Shown piece after piece: positions 52,223-61,477 of a DNA stretch of 64,000 bases; position 1 is the first letter of the stretch, and each line of letters starts with the position of its first letter. The translations under genes and the position numbers were made by a program. Source of the DNA: JADGGM01 sp027307005 (GTDB lineage Bacteria > Gemmatimonadota > Gemmatimonadetes > Gemmatimonadales > Gemmatimonadaceae); contig DATIEP010000059.1 of assembly GCA_035455745.1 (NCBI GenBank), forward strand, positions 186,001-250,000. Reading direction: 5' to 3'. Below the pieces are notes generated by a model. The model was not told where the DNA came from, did not search any database, and saw nothing but the letters and a program-made list of their open reading frames with translations.

Positions 52223-55200
52223 TCAGACAGCGGCCGCCGGCGCGTCGCGCAACAGCGACGCGACCGACACTTCCAACCGCTCCAGGTCGAACGGCTTGGC
52301 CAGCACCGGTTGGCCCGCGGACTCGAGGAACGCCCGGCTGCTTGCGCTCACCAGGTCCCCGGTGATGAAGAGCGTGCGCAGCGCCAGCACCGGATGCTCC
52401 CGTCGCAGCACCTCGTAGAAGGCGGGGCCATCGATTCCGCTCATGCGGAGATCGCAGACCACGACATCGAATCGCGACCGCCGCGCCGCGTCCAACGCGG
52501 CAGCACCATCGGGCACCGTGACGACGCGGAATCCGCGACGACGTGCGTAGCTGCGAATGCCGCGGTGGAGCGCCAACTCGTCGTCCACGAACAGCATGTG
52601 AATGCCGGACAACGGCGATGCTGACGCATCCGGCGCCGGCGGCGCGATGTCCTCTCGCACTTCCACGTCTTCGGTCGCCGGGAGCGTCACCCGGAACATT
52701 GTGCCGTCGGGACCGGTGTGCGCAATGGAGATGGCGCCGCCGTGTGCGGCCACGATGCCGTAGCTCACGCTCAGCCCCAACCCCGTGCCGTCGCGCTTCG
52801 TGGTGAAGAAGGGCTCGAAGACGTGCGCGCGCGCTTCGGCCGGAATGCCCGGTCCCGTGTCGGCGACTTCGATCAGGACGCGATCCTCGTGACGGCGCGT
52901 CGCGACGCGGAGCGAGCCGCCGCCTAACGGCTCCATGGCCTGGATCGCATTCGTGACAAGATTGAGCAGCACCTGTTGGAGCTGGCGGGGATCGCCCTGG
53001 ACCATCGGCAGCTCGTTCGCCAGCGTCTGCTCCGTCGCAATGCCGAGCGAGGCCATCTCGTAGCTCCGCAGCCGCATCGTGCGCTCGATGAGCTCGTTCA
53101 CCTGGATCGCCGCCGAATCCGATTCGCTGCGCCGCGCGAACGTCAACAGGTCGCGCAACACCTGGCTCGCGCGCATCGTCTCGGACGCGATGATGTCCAC
53201 CGATTCGCGTTGATCGGCGGTCATGGCGCCGTCGCGCTGCAACAGTTGGGCGAACGCGCTGATCGTGCACAGCGGGTTGTTCACCTCGTGCGCGACGCCG
53301 GCCACGAGCTCGCCCACCGCGGCGAGCCGCTCCGTTTCCGCGAGCCGCGCGCGCATTTCGCGTTCGGCCGTCATGTCGCGCCCGAGGATGAGGACCATCG
53401 GCGGATCCGTCTCGGGCAGCAGTCGCGCCGCCAACGCGACCACGCGGATGCCCGCCTCGTGCCGCAGGTGCAGCTCGAGGCGCGTCGGCGCGCCGCCTAA
53501 CACCTTGCTGAGCTCGGCGCGGAAGCGATCGATCTCTTCCTCGGTCACGAACTCCTCGAGCGTGCGCCCGACGACCTGCGCCGGATACAAGCCAAGGATG
53601 TCGCGCACCGCGTCGTTCGCCTCGGCGATTCGGCCGCTGGCGAACAACGTGAGCACCGCGTCCGGCGCGACGCGGAAGAGCGTGCGGAACCGCCACTCTG
53701 CCTTACGGAGGGTCTCGAGGAGGTCGGCGTTGGCGAGGGCGACGGAGAGCAGGTCGGCCATGGCTTCGACGTGCGAGAGCTCGTTCTCGCTGAATGAGCG
53801 CGGCGTGCGCGCGACCAGCATGATTGCGCCGATGCACTCGCCGCGCCGCTGCAGCGGGATCACGACGACCGCGCGGGCGCCGTCGGCGAGCGGCAGGTCA
53901 TCTTCCGCGGCGGCCGACTGCCGCGCGTCCGCGGTCCACCACGCGGCGGCGGTCCGGACCACGCGACCCATGGCGGATGTCGAGACCGGGAAGCTCCGTC
54001 CGGCGAGCGACGACGCGCCCTCGAGTCCGGCGGTGATCGCGACCTGCACGCGGTCGCCGGAGACGAGGCCGACGGCGCCGCCATCGACGCGCAATACATC
54101 CATGGCGGCCTCGATGAACCGCCGGAGGACGCGCTCGGGGGTGAGCTCGAGCGCGATCTGTTGGCCTAACGTCCACATCCGCTGCATCACCCGGTGCGCT
54201 TCGGCGAGCTCGGCCGTGCGTGCGTCGACGCGCTGCTCGAGCAGCGAGGCGATCTCGCGCTCGGCGATGGCCGCGTGTTCGAGGACCATGGTCGTGCGGC
54301 GGTGCGTCCACAGCGCGTGACCCGCGCGCATCGCCAGCAGCACGCCGAACGCCGTGAGCGCGATGCCCAACGCAATGCTGTGGCCGCGGCGGAACGCGAG
54401 CATCGATGCGCTCGACGTGGCGATGAGGATCGCCACGACGATGGAGAAGGCGCGCACGCGCGCGGCGTCGCTGGCGTAGGTCGGCGACTCGACCGACTCG
54501 TCGACGGCGCCGGCTGCGCGCCGGGGCTCGTGGATCGTGACCGCGATACAGAGCACGGCGAGCGACCACAGGACGCCCACCGCGCGCGGAAACGCGACGC
54601 CGCCCAACAACACCTCGCGCCCGTAGATGAAATTGGCCGCGCCTAACGCAACGGCGCCCCCCGTGAGCCCGGCCGCCAGCCGCGTGCCCAGCACCTCGCC
54701 GCGCCACACCAGCAGCAGCACGATGAGAATCAGATTCGCCACGCCGAGCACGTTCCAGCTCAACGCCGCGAGACGCATCGCCGTCCCCGCGTTCGCTGCC
54801 GCGCCCGCCGAGGGATACGCCGATACCTGCGTGATCACGATCACCGCCGCCGCGATGAGCAGTAAGGCGTCGACCATCGCCTCGAACCGCATCCAGTTGC
54901 GGTGCCGGTAGCGGGTGAGCGCCATCGCGAAACCGACCATCGCGCAGATCTGCACCGCGATGCCCGCGATCGCTTCGACGTAGGGCGGCCGCGGCGCGTG
55001 CCCCGTCCACACTTCGACGATCGTCCACGAGGCGCGCCCGATCACGCCGAACGCCGCGGCTAACGCAAGCGCGGTGAACAGCGCCTGCCGCGTGCCGCGC
55101 GATGTGGTGCGCGCATTCGCGAACATCGCCATGCAGGCCGCGAAGTCCGCCGACAACACGACGTCGGCAACGACCGGTGTCGCCGACGCGTGGCCCAGTC

Positions 55201-55285
55201 CTAGCACTGCGATCGCGAGGATCGCCAGCGCGGCGGCGACCACGACGGCAACCGGCTGAGATGAAATCAATGAAAACCGACTCAT
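52223..55285 (-). CDS. hybrid sensor histidine kinase with N-terminal membrane domain, GAF, PAS and receiver
   Basis: 1,020 residues. About eight or nine TM segments (to residue ~290), a coiled coil (LEHAAIAEREIASLLEQRVDA), a GAF-like domain (~380-530), a PAS domain (~545-660: APDAVLTLFASGRIAEANDAV), HisKA with GVAHEVNNPLCTISAFA, an ATPase domain (LLNLVTNAIQAMEPLGG, DTGPGIPAEA, GTGLGLSVSYG), and a C-terminal receiver (HMLFVDDELALHRGI, Asp in VVVCDLRMSG). Such kinases pass phosphate internally to the receiver. The stimulus is unknown. Confidence 0.9.
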   Translation of the reverse strand: MSRFSLISSQPVAVVVAAALAILAIAVLGLGHASATPVVADVVLSADFAACMAMFANARTTSRGTRQALFTALALAAAFGVIGRASWTIVEVWTGHAPRPPYVEAIAGIAVQICAMVGFAMALTRYRHRNWMRFEAMVDALLLIAAAVIVITQVSAYPSAGAAANAGTAMRLAALSWNVLGVANLILIVLLLVWRGEVLGTRLAAGLTGGAVALGAANFIYGREVLLGGVAFPRAVGVLWSLAVLCIAVTIHEPRRAAGAVDESVESPTYASDAARVRAFSIVVAILIATSSASMLAFRRGHSIALGIALTAFGVLLAMRAGHALWTHRRTTMVLEHAAIAEREIASLLEQRVDARTAELAEAHRVMQRMWTLGQQIALELTPERVLRRFIEAAMDVLRVDGGAVGLVSGDRVQVAITAGLEGASSLAGRSFPVSTSAMGRVVRTAAAWWTADARQSAAAEDDLPLADGARAVVVIPLQRRGECIGAIMLVARTPRSFSENELSHVEAMADLLSVALANADLLETLRKAEWRFRTLFRVAPDAVLTLFASGRIAEANDAVRDILGLYPAQVVGRTLEEFVTEEEIDRFRAELSKVLGGAPTRLELHLRHEAGIRVVALAARLLPETDPPMVLILGRDMTAEREMRARLAETERLAAVGELVAGVAHEVNNPLCTISAFAQLLQRDGAMTADQRESVDIIASETMRASQVLRDLLTFARRSESDSAAIQVNELIERTMRLRSYEMASLGIATEQTLANELPMVQGDPRQLQQVLLNLVTNAIQAMEPLGGGSLRVATRRHEDRVLIEVADTGPGIPAEARAHVFEPFFTTKRDGTGLGLSVSYGIVAAHGGAISIAHTGPDGTMFRVTLPATEDVEVREDIAPPAPDASASPLSGIHMLFVDDELALHRGIRSYARRRGFRVVTVPDGAAALDAARRSRFDVVVCDLRMSGIDGPAFYEVLRREHPVLALRTLFITGDLVSASSRAFLESAGQPVLAKPFDLERLEVSVASLLRDAPAAAV

Positions 55286-55510
55286 GCCCTGCGGGGTATC
55301 ACTGGAAGGCGCGTCAGAGCCAGAGAAGTGCTGCGAAAGCGCGCGGGCGTCGGGCGTGTCGCGAAACGAAACCGCCAGAGGAAATGACGCCCGAAGGCCT
55401 GTTTCGTTGCGTGTAGGCCGGCCGGGCGTCGCTCACGTAATGTCGCCCGGCGTCCGATACCAGGACCGGCGCTGCGCGGCGACCCGATCGGCGGGAGCAG
55501 GAGCGTAATC

Positions 55511-55726
55511 ATGTCGATGGCGTGGCGAGACCACGACTGGCAGGACGAAGAAGGACAGGAGCCTCAGTGGTCGGAAGAGATGTCGTTCGGCGACCAGGAC
55601 GCCTGGCGCGGCGAGCTGCACCATCCCGCACCTGACGACTGGCACGTCGATGACACCAAGTGGCCGGAATGGGACGCGGGCCCGGAATACCAAATGTGGA
55701 AGCGCCTCGCGGACGATGAGCGCTGA
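55511..55726 (+). CDS. small acidic, Trp-rich protein
   Basis: 71 residues from ATG 55511 with AGGAG upstream. It contains seven Trp residues, many Asp/Glu, and no hydrophobic core (AWRDHDWQDEEGQEPQWSEE; KWPEWDAGPEYQMW). No signal peptide or TM. No family recognised. The ribosome site and strong third-position G/C support a real gene. Confidence 0.5.
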   Translation: MSMAWRDHDWQDEEGQEPQWSEEMSFGDQDAWRGELHHPAPDDWHVDDTKWPEWDAGPEYQMWKRLADDER

Positions 55727-55787
55727 GCCGGCCTCGCCGGCCTAACGGTCTGGCGTCGAGTCCCGTGCGTACCGGCGTGCGGTTCCG

Positions 55788-56591
55788 CTATCTGATGATC
55801 TTCCCGAAGCGACTCCACCGCACCCGCAGGTCTTCGAAGTCGAACGACATGTAGATGAACATCGGCTTGCCCCGAATGTTCGCGCGCGGCACGAACCCGT
55901 AGTAGCGCGCGTCGACGGAGTTGTACCGGTTGTCGCCCAACGAGAAATAGTGGCCTGCGGGCACGATGAACGGACCCCAGTTGTCGTGCGACGGATGCGC
56001 CGGCGCGGATCCGAAGCGCGATGACTTGAGCTCGAACGGGATCTGCCAATTGAAAATCGAGTCCGGCGCATCGACGTAGTCGTACGGCTTGTCGCCCACG
56101 CCGAATCCTTGCCGCTGCGCGATCCCGTCCACGTAGAGCATGCCATCGCGCATGTAGAGCGTATCCCCAGCCACGCCGACCAACCGCTTCACGACCGTCG
56201 GCGTGAGCTCATCCTTCACGCGCATGCTCGCCGGCAACCGGTCCTGCGACGGCGACTGGTACACGACGACTTCGCCGCGATGCGGATCGCGAAAGCCCGG
56301 CAGATTGTAGTGCGTGAACGGAACGTGCGCGCCAAAGATCATCTTGTTGGCGAACAGGAAGTCGCCGACGAGCAGCGTCGGCTCCATGCTTTCCGACGGG
56401 ATGCGATACGCTTCGACGATGAACGTGGTGATGAAGAGAAAAATCACCACGGCGCCGATGATCGTCTTGCTCCATTCGGCGATCGCATCGCGTCCCGACT
56501 TGCGCGGTCCGCGTGCTTCGGCGACGACGTTGCGCCGCTTCGTCGCGGCCGGTGTGGTTTTCCGGTTCTTGTTCTTCGCGGCCACTGCCAT
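55788..56591 (-). CDS. lepB: signal peptidase I
   Basis: 267 residues. A basic N-terminus and one TM (TIIGAVVIFLFITTFIVEAYR) lead to the catalytic Ser in IPSESMEPTLLVGD, then box C FRDPHRGEVVVYQSP, the catalytic Lys in VVKRLVGVAGDTLYM, and box E YFSLGDNRYNSVDARYYGFVP. It cleaves signal peptides after export. ATG 56591 is chosen; an upstream ATG at 56633 is less likely. The large number of secreted proteins in this window are its likely clients. Confidence 0.95.
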   Translation of the reverse strand: MAVAAKNKNRKTTPAATKRRNVVAEARGPRKSGRDAIAEWSKTIIGAVVIFLFITTFIVEAYRIPSESMEPTLLVGDFLFANKMIFGAHVPFTHYNLPGFRDPHRGEVVVYQSPSQDRLPASMRVKDELTPTVVKRLVGVAGDTLYMRDGMLYVDGIAQRQGFGVGDKPYDYVDAPDSIFNWQIPFELKSSRFGSAPAHPSHDNWGPFIVPAGHYFSLGDNRYNSVDARYYGFVPRANIRGKPMFIYMSFDFEDLRVRWSRFGKIIR

Positions 56592-56777
56592 GTGGTGTCG
56601 GCGTGAGAGCTGCACGAGTGCGGACGAAATCATCGTCCGGGCCTCGCGATCGCATGCGTATTCTGGGCCGCGACCAGAAGAAAACCAAGACCCGGACCCC
56701 TGGATGTACGATGGGGGCGTGCCGCCACGGTACGCCCCCTTCGTCTGCTCGACGCGTGAACCGCCGTCGAGTGAGAG

Positions 56778-57140
56778 TTACTTCATGTGCTTGCTGGCGA
56801 GCTTGGTCATCTCGAACATCGACACCTGCTTCTTTCCGTTGAAGACGCGGCCGAGTTTGTCGTCGGCGTTGATCATGCGCTTGTTCTTGGCATCCTGAAG
56901 ATTGTTCTTCTTGATGTAAGCCCACAGCTTCTTCGTGATCTCGGTGCGAGGCATGCCACCGCTGCCGACCACCGCTGCGAGCGCATCATCGGGCTGCATC
57001 GGACGCATGAACGCCGGGTTGGGCGCACGCTTCTTCCGCGGCGCTGCCTTGCGTGCTGCCTTCCGTCCACCCTTCCTGGCCGCTTTCTTCGCTGTGCGCT
57101 TCGTGCCCTTCTTCGCGCCGCGTTTCTTTTTGGTGGCCAT
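56778..57140 (-). CDS. SWIB-domain protein with basic histone-like tail
   Basis: 120 residues. About 40 N-terminal residues are Lys/Arg/Ala-rich (KKKRGAKKGTKRTAKKAARK), resembling histone H1-like tails. A SWIB/MDM2 domain follows (LAAVVGSGGMPRTEITKKLW, AYIKKNNLQDAKNKRMINAD, LGRVFNGKKQVSMFEM). GGGAGAG lies before ATG 57140. SWIB domains occur alone or fused to topoisomerase in chlamydiae and plants; here it is likely a DNA-binding or chromatin-like protein. Function unproved. Confidence 0.85.
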   Translation of the reverse strand: MATKKKRGAKKGTKRTAKKAARKGGRKAARKAAPRKKRAPNPAFMRPMQPDDALAAVVGSGGMPRTEITKKLWAYIKKNNLQDAKNKRMINADDKLGRVFNGKKQVSMFEMTKLASKHMK

Positions 57141-57669
57141 CGATGGTCTCTCCCGATTGGTTGAAAGGATCACGTCATAGAGGAAAAAGGGGTCCGTCGC
57201 GCCACAAACTAAGAAGGTCCTACAGCAACGCAATAGGGACGCACGCGATTTTCCCCTCTGTACGCTCGCATCTCCATTCGAAATTTCCGCGATGGCGACG
57301 CCCGCCAGTGCCGACACATCGGGCGCGACCCATGAATCCGCCACCAAGCTCACCAGCATGCCAAGCGCGGATTTCATGCGCCGCACCGCGCACATCCGTC
57401 CGCGATGACCCGACTCCGCGCAGCGCGCGTCTCCGCACTGCCCAACGCGATGCGAGCCACACATTGCCACTCGGCGCTCGCACACCGCCAAGCGCTCATC
57501 GACGCCGCGACGACGCCGACCTAAGCGACTCCGCCGGCCGCGCGAAACGCGCAAGCCGGCGGAATAAATATTCTGGGATCAAACCGCGGATCGGTGAACC
57601 TTCTTCGCCCGCCACCGAGCGTGCAACCGATCACGCCCAACGGAATCCGCATCTCGCGTTTTTTTTGCC
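57141..57669. other. intergenic region, no gene supported
   Basis: About 530 bases between the SWIB gene (minus) and the tandem repeat. Frames through it (including an extension upstream of the SWIB start) show no family character. It has no copy of the GTTAGGC motif. Nothing convincing was seen; the left end presumably holds the SWIB promoter. Confidence 0.35.
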
Positions 57670-57891
57670 TTCAGGTTTCTCCGGACGTGTCCGCCCGTGT
57701 CCGCGCCTTGTCCGCCTTCAGGTTTCTCCGGACGTGTCCGCCCGTGTCCGCGCACTGTCCGCCTTCAGGTTTCTCCGGACTTGTCCGCCCGTGTCCGCGC
57801 ACTGTCCGCCTTCAGGTTTATCCGACTTGTCGCCCTTGTCCGCCTTCAGGTTTCTCCGGACTTGTCCGGCCGTGTCCGCACCCTGTCCGCC
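57670..57891. repeat. 47-bp tandem repeat array, five units
   Basis: Units begin TTCAGGTTTCTCCGGAC at 57670, 57717, 57764, 57811 and 57845. Four are 47 bp; the fourth is 34 bp, missing 13 internal bases. Differences between units are single-base changes such as ACGTG to ACTTG. Each is built of TGTCCG words and contains a CCGGAC-type hairpin. The array ends exactly at the stop of the response regulator (57893). No unique spacers separate the units, so it is not a CRISPR array. A related single copy lies at 9036-9078. Confidence 0.9.
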
Positions 57892-57892
57892 T

Positions 57893-58651
57893 TCACGGTT
57901 GTAGCCGATACCCCGTCTTCCGCACCGTTAGGAGATGGCGCGGCGATCCCGGATCGCGCTCCAGCTTCCGACGCAGCTCCGCCATGTGCGTGTCAACGGT
58001 GCGGCTCACGATCTCCGCATCGTATCCCCACACCTCGTGCAGCAGCTCGAGCCGCGACGCCACCTGACCGTTGCGCTGAATGAGCGCCATGATCAGGTCG
58101 AACTCCTTGGGCCTGAGCGGCACCGGCTCGCCGGAGCGCAGCACTTCGTGCGTGGCCGGCCGCACCTCCACTTCGCCGAATCGAACAGGCGGCGGCGGCA
58201 CCTTCGTCGCGACCGGCATCGGCGACGCCGCGCTGCGGCGCAGCAGCGCCTCGACGCGCGCCAAGAGCTCCATCAGGCTGAACGGCTTCGTGACGTAGTC
58301 GTCAGCGCCCCAGCGGAAACCGCGCACTTTGTCGGCCTCATCGCCGCGCGCCGTGAGCACCAGCACGGGCCCGCCAAAGCCATCCTGCCTGAGCAGGCGA
58401 AGCAGCCGATAGCCATCGAGCTTCGGCAGCATGAGGTCGAGCATGATGAGATCGGGATGCACCGCACGCGCCTGCGACAAGCCTTTCACTCCGTCGCCGG
58501 CGATCGATACGTCGTATCCTTCGAGCTCGAGATTGGTCCGGAGACCGGAGGCCAGGTCGGCGTTGTCTTCCACGATCAGGATGCGATGCGTGCGGACTCC
58601 CTGGCTCGTAGCGACGCCCTGGGTCGTACTATCTTGCGGCAGCGAGATCAT
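57893..58651 (-). CDS. OmpR/PhoB-type response regulator
   Basis: 252 residues from ATG 58651 (GGAGG upstream). Receiver (RILIVEDNADLASGLR; phosphoacceptor Asp in LIMLDLMLPKLDGY; Lys in VTKPFSLMELLARV) and a C-terminal winged helix (RPKEFDLIMALIQRNGQVAS; SRTVDTHMAELRRKLERD). It lies downstream of its kinase with a 23-bp overlap. Genes it controls are not known. The 47-bp repeats begin 1 bp beyond its stop. Confidence 0.93.
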   Translation of the reverse strand: MISLPQDSTTQGVATSQGVRTHRILIVEDNADLASGLRTNLELEGYDVSIAGDGVKGLSQARAVHPDLIMLDLMLPKLDGYRLLRLLRQDGFGGPVLVLTARGDEADKVRGFRWGADDYVTKPFSLMELLARVEALLRRSAASPMPVATKVPPPPVRFGEVEVRPATHEVLRSGEPVPLRPKEFDLIMALIQRNGQVASRLELLHEVWGYDAEIVSRTVDTHMAELRRKLERDPGSPRHLLTVRKTGYRLQP

Positions 58652-60362
58652 GCGTTCCTCCTTCGGACGGTATGCTCCCTGCTCCCCCTCCCCCTCCCCC
58701 TCCCCCACGTGCGCCGGGCAACTCGACGACGAACCGCGCGCCGCCCGACGGCGCCTCATCGACGCGACACGTCCCTCCATGCAGCGTGACTAACTGTCGC
58801 ACCACTGAGAGCCCGATGCCGCTCCCGGTGGACACGGAATACTCGCCACTGTGAAGCCGTACGAACGGATCCCAGATTCGTTTACTCTCGGACTCCGGCA
58901 CCCCGTCGCCTTCGTCATCCACACACAGCACCGCCCGACCGCGCTCCAGGCTGAGACCCACGGCAACCGTCTGGCCGTCCGGACCGTACTTCACGGCGTT
59001 GTCCAACAGATTGAGCAGAATCTGGCGCAGTGCGCCCTCGTCCACGGGCGCCACCACGTTCTCGTCTAACGACAATCGCAGCGACGACTGACGCACTTTC
59101 GCCAACGGCTCGAACGACTCGACGATCTCGCGCACCAACGGCGCCAGCGGCCTCGCCTGCGCCGACACGTGCGTCCCGCGGCGTTCCGTCCGCGAGAAGA
59201 GCAGCACGTTGTCGACGAGATGACCCAGTCGCCGCGCCTCGCGGAGGATCACCCGCAGCGCATCGCTGCGACCGCGTTCCGTCGTCACCCGGCCGAACGA
59301 CAGCGATTCGGCGAACAACACGATCTGGGCGAGAGGCGTCCGCAGCTCGTGCGACATGCTCGAGGTGAAATCCGCACGGAGATGCGCGAGTTCCTCGGCC
59401 CGCCGGGCGAGGTGGAACGCGACGACCACCAGGGCGCCCGTGCACAGGAGCAGCGCCACCAGCAGCGGCACGCGATTCCGTGGGATGCCGCCGCGCAACA
59501 ACCTGTCGGCGGCTTGCTTCCGAACGGCGATCTGGACGGTCGGCCCTTCGGCAAACGACCACAACTGGTGCGTCGCGCCGAACGCCGTCAGACCGGCCGT
59601 CGACGATTCGTAGACCGTGCGACCGCCGGCATCGCGCACGCTGATCGTCAGCAGTGAATCGTTAGGCAGACCGTGCGCCAGCGACCGCGGCACGAGCGGC
59701 GTGGCCTTGGCGAGCTGGGGCAGAACGGTTTGCGCGTAGTTGCGGAACAGCGTCGAGAACCCGTAGACCATGTTCGGCGCGCCGTGCACGCCGCGCATGA
59801 ACACCATCAGGTAGATGCCGGTGTCGTGCGTCGTGCTGTCGATCATCACGTACAGCGAGCGTGCGCGAGGGTCGGCGCCGCTCGTCACGGTGCTGACGGT
59901 GTCGAAGTTGGCCGACAGCGAATCGAGCAGCCGCGCCTGCTCGACTTGTCCCGGCGTGTTCTCGCCGCCCACTTGCACCTTGTGCGTGGACAGATCGTAG
60001 CTGAACACATAGCGCGGCGTCGGGACGTACATCCAACCCCAATCACGCATTTTGCCCGCAGCGTGCTCGAGCACCGTGAGCGGATAGACGTGGTCCGCTT
60101 CCATCGTCGCCGAGGCGGCGCCGACGGACGACAGGATGGCCATGGAGCCGCCGTAGAGCGCCTTGCCCGCCGCGTCGGTGAAGTTCGCAGCGGCAAATTC
60201 AGCGTAATCGCGCATCGCGTCTTGGGCGGCCGCGCGATGCGAGCTGGTCGAGAGCCAGGCAACCCACGTGATCGCGCCGGCGACGCCAAGCGTCAGCAGC
60301 AGGACGGCAACCAGCGGAGCCGCAGATGCACTGGACGGCGGGCGCGGCGAACTCTTGGCCAT
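58629..60362 (-). CDS. sensor histidine kinase paired with the OmpR-type regulator
   Basis: 577 residues from ATG 60362. A TM (LVAVLLLTLGVAGAITWVAWL), a large extracytoplasmic sensor (about 45-295), a second TM (LLVALLLCTGALVVVAFHLA), HisKA with SSMSHELRTPLAQIVLFAES and an ATPase domain (LLNLLDNAVKYGPDGQ, DEGDGVPES, TGSGIGLSVVRQL). The C-terminus has a run of eight Gly from a G-rich DNA tract just before the stop, extending past the kinase core. It overlaps the response regulator by 23 bp. Confidence 0.9.
   Translation of the reverse strand: MAKSSPRPPSSASAAPLVAVLLLTLGVAGAITWVAWLSTSSHRAAAQDAMRDYAEFAAANFTDAAGKALYGGSMAILSSVGAASATMEADHVYPLTVLEHAAGKMRDWGWMYVPTPRYVFSYDLSTHKVQVGGENTPGQVEQARLLDSLSANFDTVSTVTSGADPRARSLYVMIDSTTHDTGIYLMVFMRGVHGAPNMVYGFSTLFRNYAQTVLPQLAKATPLVPRSLAHGLPNDSLLTISVRDAGGRTVYESSTAGLTAFGATHQLWSFAEGPTVQIAVRKQAADRLLRGGIPRNRVPLLVALLLCTGALVVVAFHLARRAEELAHLRADFTSSMSHELRTPLAQIVLFAESLSFGRVTTERGRSDALRVILREARRLGHLVDNVLLFSRTERRGTHVSAQARPLAPLVREIVESFEPLAKVRQSSLRLSLDENVVAPVDEGALRQILLNLLDNAVKYGPDGQTVAVGLSLERGRAVLCVDDEGDGVPESESKRIWDPFVRLHSGEYSVSTGSGIGLSVVRQLVTLHGGTCRVDEAPSGGARFVVELPGARGGGGGGGGAGSIPSEGGTHDLAAAR
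58684..58706 (-). promoter_or_regulatory. G-quadruplex-type tract at the kinase/regulator junction
   Basis: On the minus (message) strand four GGGGG runs are separated by single A residues. It encodes the poly-Gly end of the kinase and lies about 33-55 nt before the regulator start and just upstream of its ribosome site. Four G-tracts with 1-nt loops are known to form very stable quadruplexes in RNA and DNA, so translational coupling could be affected. Confidence 0.55.
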
Positions 60363-60454
60363 GCTATCCCTCGTGTTACGAAACACTCGCGCTGTCTCGA
60401 AGCTGCGGAACTTCGACTATGTACAGCGCAACGCACGGCCGGGTTCAGCCTGAC

Positions 60455-60479
60455 GAAGACCGGACGTGGTCCGGACTTC
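60455..60479. repeat. inverted repeat downstream of endonuclease IV gene
   Basis: Two 11-base arms (60455-60465 and 60469-60479) with one mismatch flank GTG. It lies about 70 bp past the nfo stop and 90 bp before the kinase start. It is a possible terminator, but no T-tract follows on the minus strand. Confidence 0.45.
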
Positions 60480-60547
60480 ATTTGGACGCCGGCGCGCTCC
60501 ACTTGGTTTACATACGACGACCGATAGAACGCAGTTTCGCGCTCGCG

Positions 60548-61477
60548 TCAGGCATTGGACAGCATCATGCCGCGCAAGAGCTGCAACATTTCGACGTCGT
60601 TCGGATCTGGTGCGAGATTGTCCTCGGCGTCGGAGCCCTCCCGGTGCGGCGTCTCGAGGATGAGCGGGACGCCCCTCGCACGCCGATCGGCCAGCAGCCA
60701 TCGGAACGGCTCGATTCCAATCTTGCCCTGACCCAGGAGCGCATGTCGATCGCGATTCGATCCCTGTGCGCCCTCGCTGTCGTTCAGGTGAAAGAACGAT
60801 GGCGGCTCGCCGCACGCGTCTTCGAATGCATCCAGTGCAGCCCGCAGCGCATCGGCGGACGACACGATGTCATGGCCGGCCGCAAACAGATGGCATGTGT
60901 CGAGTCCGTAGCCGGCGCGCTCGCGCAGCGTAGAGGGAATGTCCGCCAGAATGGATCCGACCTCGTGCGCCGTACGTCCAACCGTGAGACCTGCACCCGC
61001 GGTGTTCTCGACCAACAGGCGCGTCGACCCCGACACCTTTTCCAGGGCCTGCGACATGGCGCGTGCGACGCGCGCCGTGGCCGCCTCCGGGTCGCCGCCC
61101 AACGCAGCACCGGGATGGAAGCACACGGCGCCGACCCCCAGCGCGCTGGACCGCTCCAGCTCCTTGGCGAGACCGGCGGCGGATCGGCCCCACTTCTGCT
61201 CGTCGGCGGTCGCCGTGTTGAGCACGTAGGCGGCGTGAACGACGATGTTGGCCGGATCGATCCTGGTCGACGCAAGGGCGGTATGAAACCGTTCGACGCG
61301 CTCGCCGCGAATCGACGACTTGTCGCCGTAATACGTGGGGATCGCGGTGAACAGCTGCAGCGCGTCCATGCCGCCGGCGGCCGCGCGCAGCACGGCCGTG
61401 TGGATGCCGCCGGCATCTGACGCGTGTGCGCCGACGATGTAGCGCCGGCCGGCGCCGGCGGTCGTTCGGTTAGGCAT
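60548..61477 (-). CDS. nfo: endonuclease IV (AP endonuclease)
   Basis: 309 residues. YIVGAHASDAGGIHTAVLRA, VVHAAYVLNTATADEQKW, LLVENTAGAG, GYGLDTCHLFAAGHDI, FHLNDSEGAQGSNRDRHALLGQG and VPLILETPHREG match the zinc-binding His/Asp/Glu ligands of the AP-endonuclease-2 family. It nicks abasic sites in base excision repair. The ATG follows directly on the REC-HisKA stop (TGA ATG). It complements the SMUG1-like glycosylase at 7.2 kb. Confidence 0.95.
   Translation of the reverse strand: MPNRTTAGAGRRYIVGAHASDAGGIHTAVLRAAAGGMDALQLFTAIPTYYGDKSSIRGERVERFHTALASTRIDPANIVVHAAYVLNTATADEQKWGRSAAGLAKELERSSALGVGAVCFHPGAALGGDPEAATARVARAMSQALEKVSGSTRLLVENTAGAGLTVGRTAHEVGSILADIPSTLRERAGYGLDTCHLFAAGHDIVSSADALRAALDAFEDACGEPPSFFHLNDSEGAQGSNRDRHALLGQGKIGIEPFRWLLADRRARGVPLILETPHREGSDAEDNLAPDPNDVEMLQLLRGMMLSNA

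Noticed and set aside
57670..57891. Possible CRISPR array
   Set aside because: Units are directly adjacent with the same sequence throughout, without unique spacers, and no cas genes are present.
57594..58083. Plus-strand reading frames of 128-157 residues with repeated CPPSGF-like segments
   Set aside because: They are translations of the 47-bp tandem repeat and of the antisense of the response regulator; repeats in protein follow from the DNA repeat, with no ribosome site.
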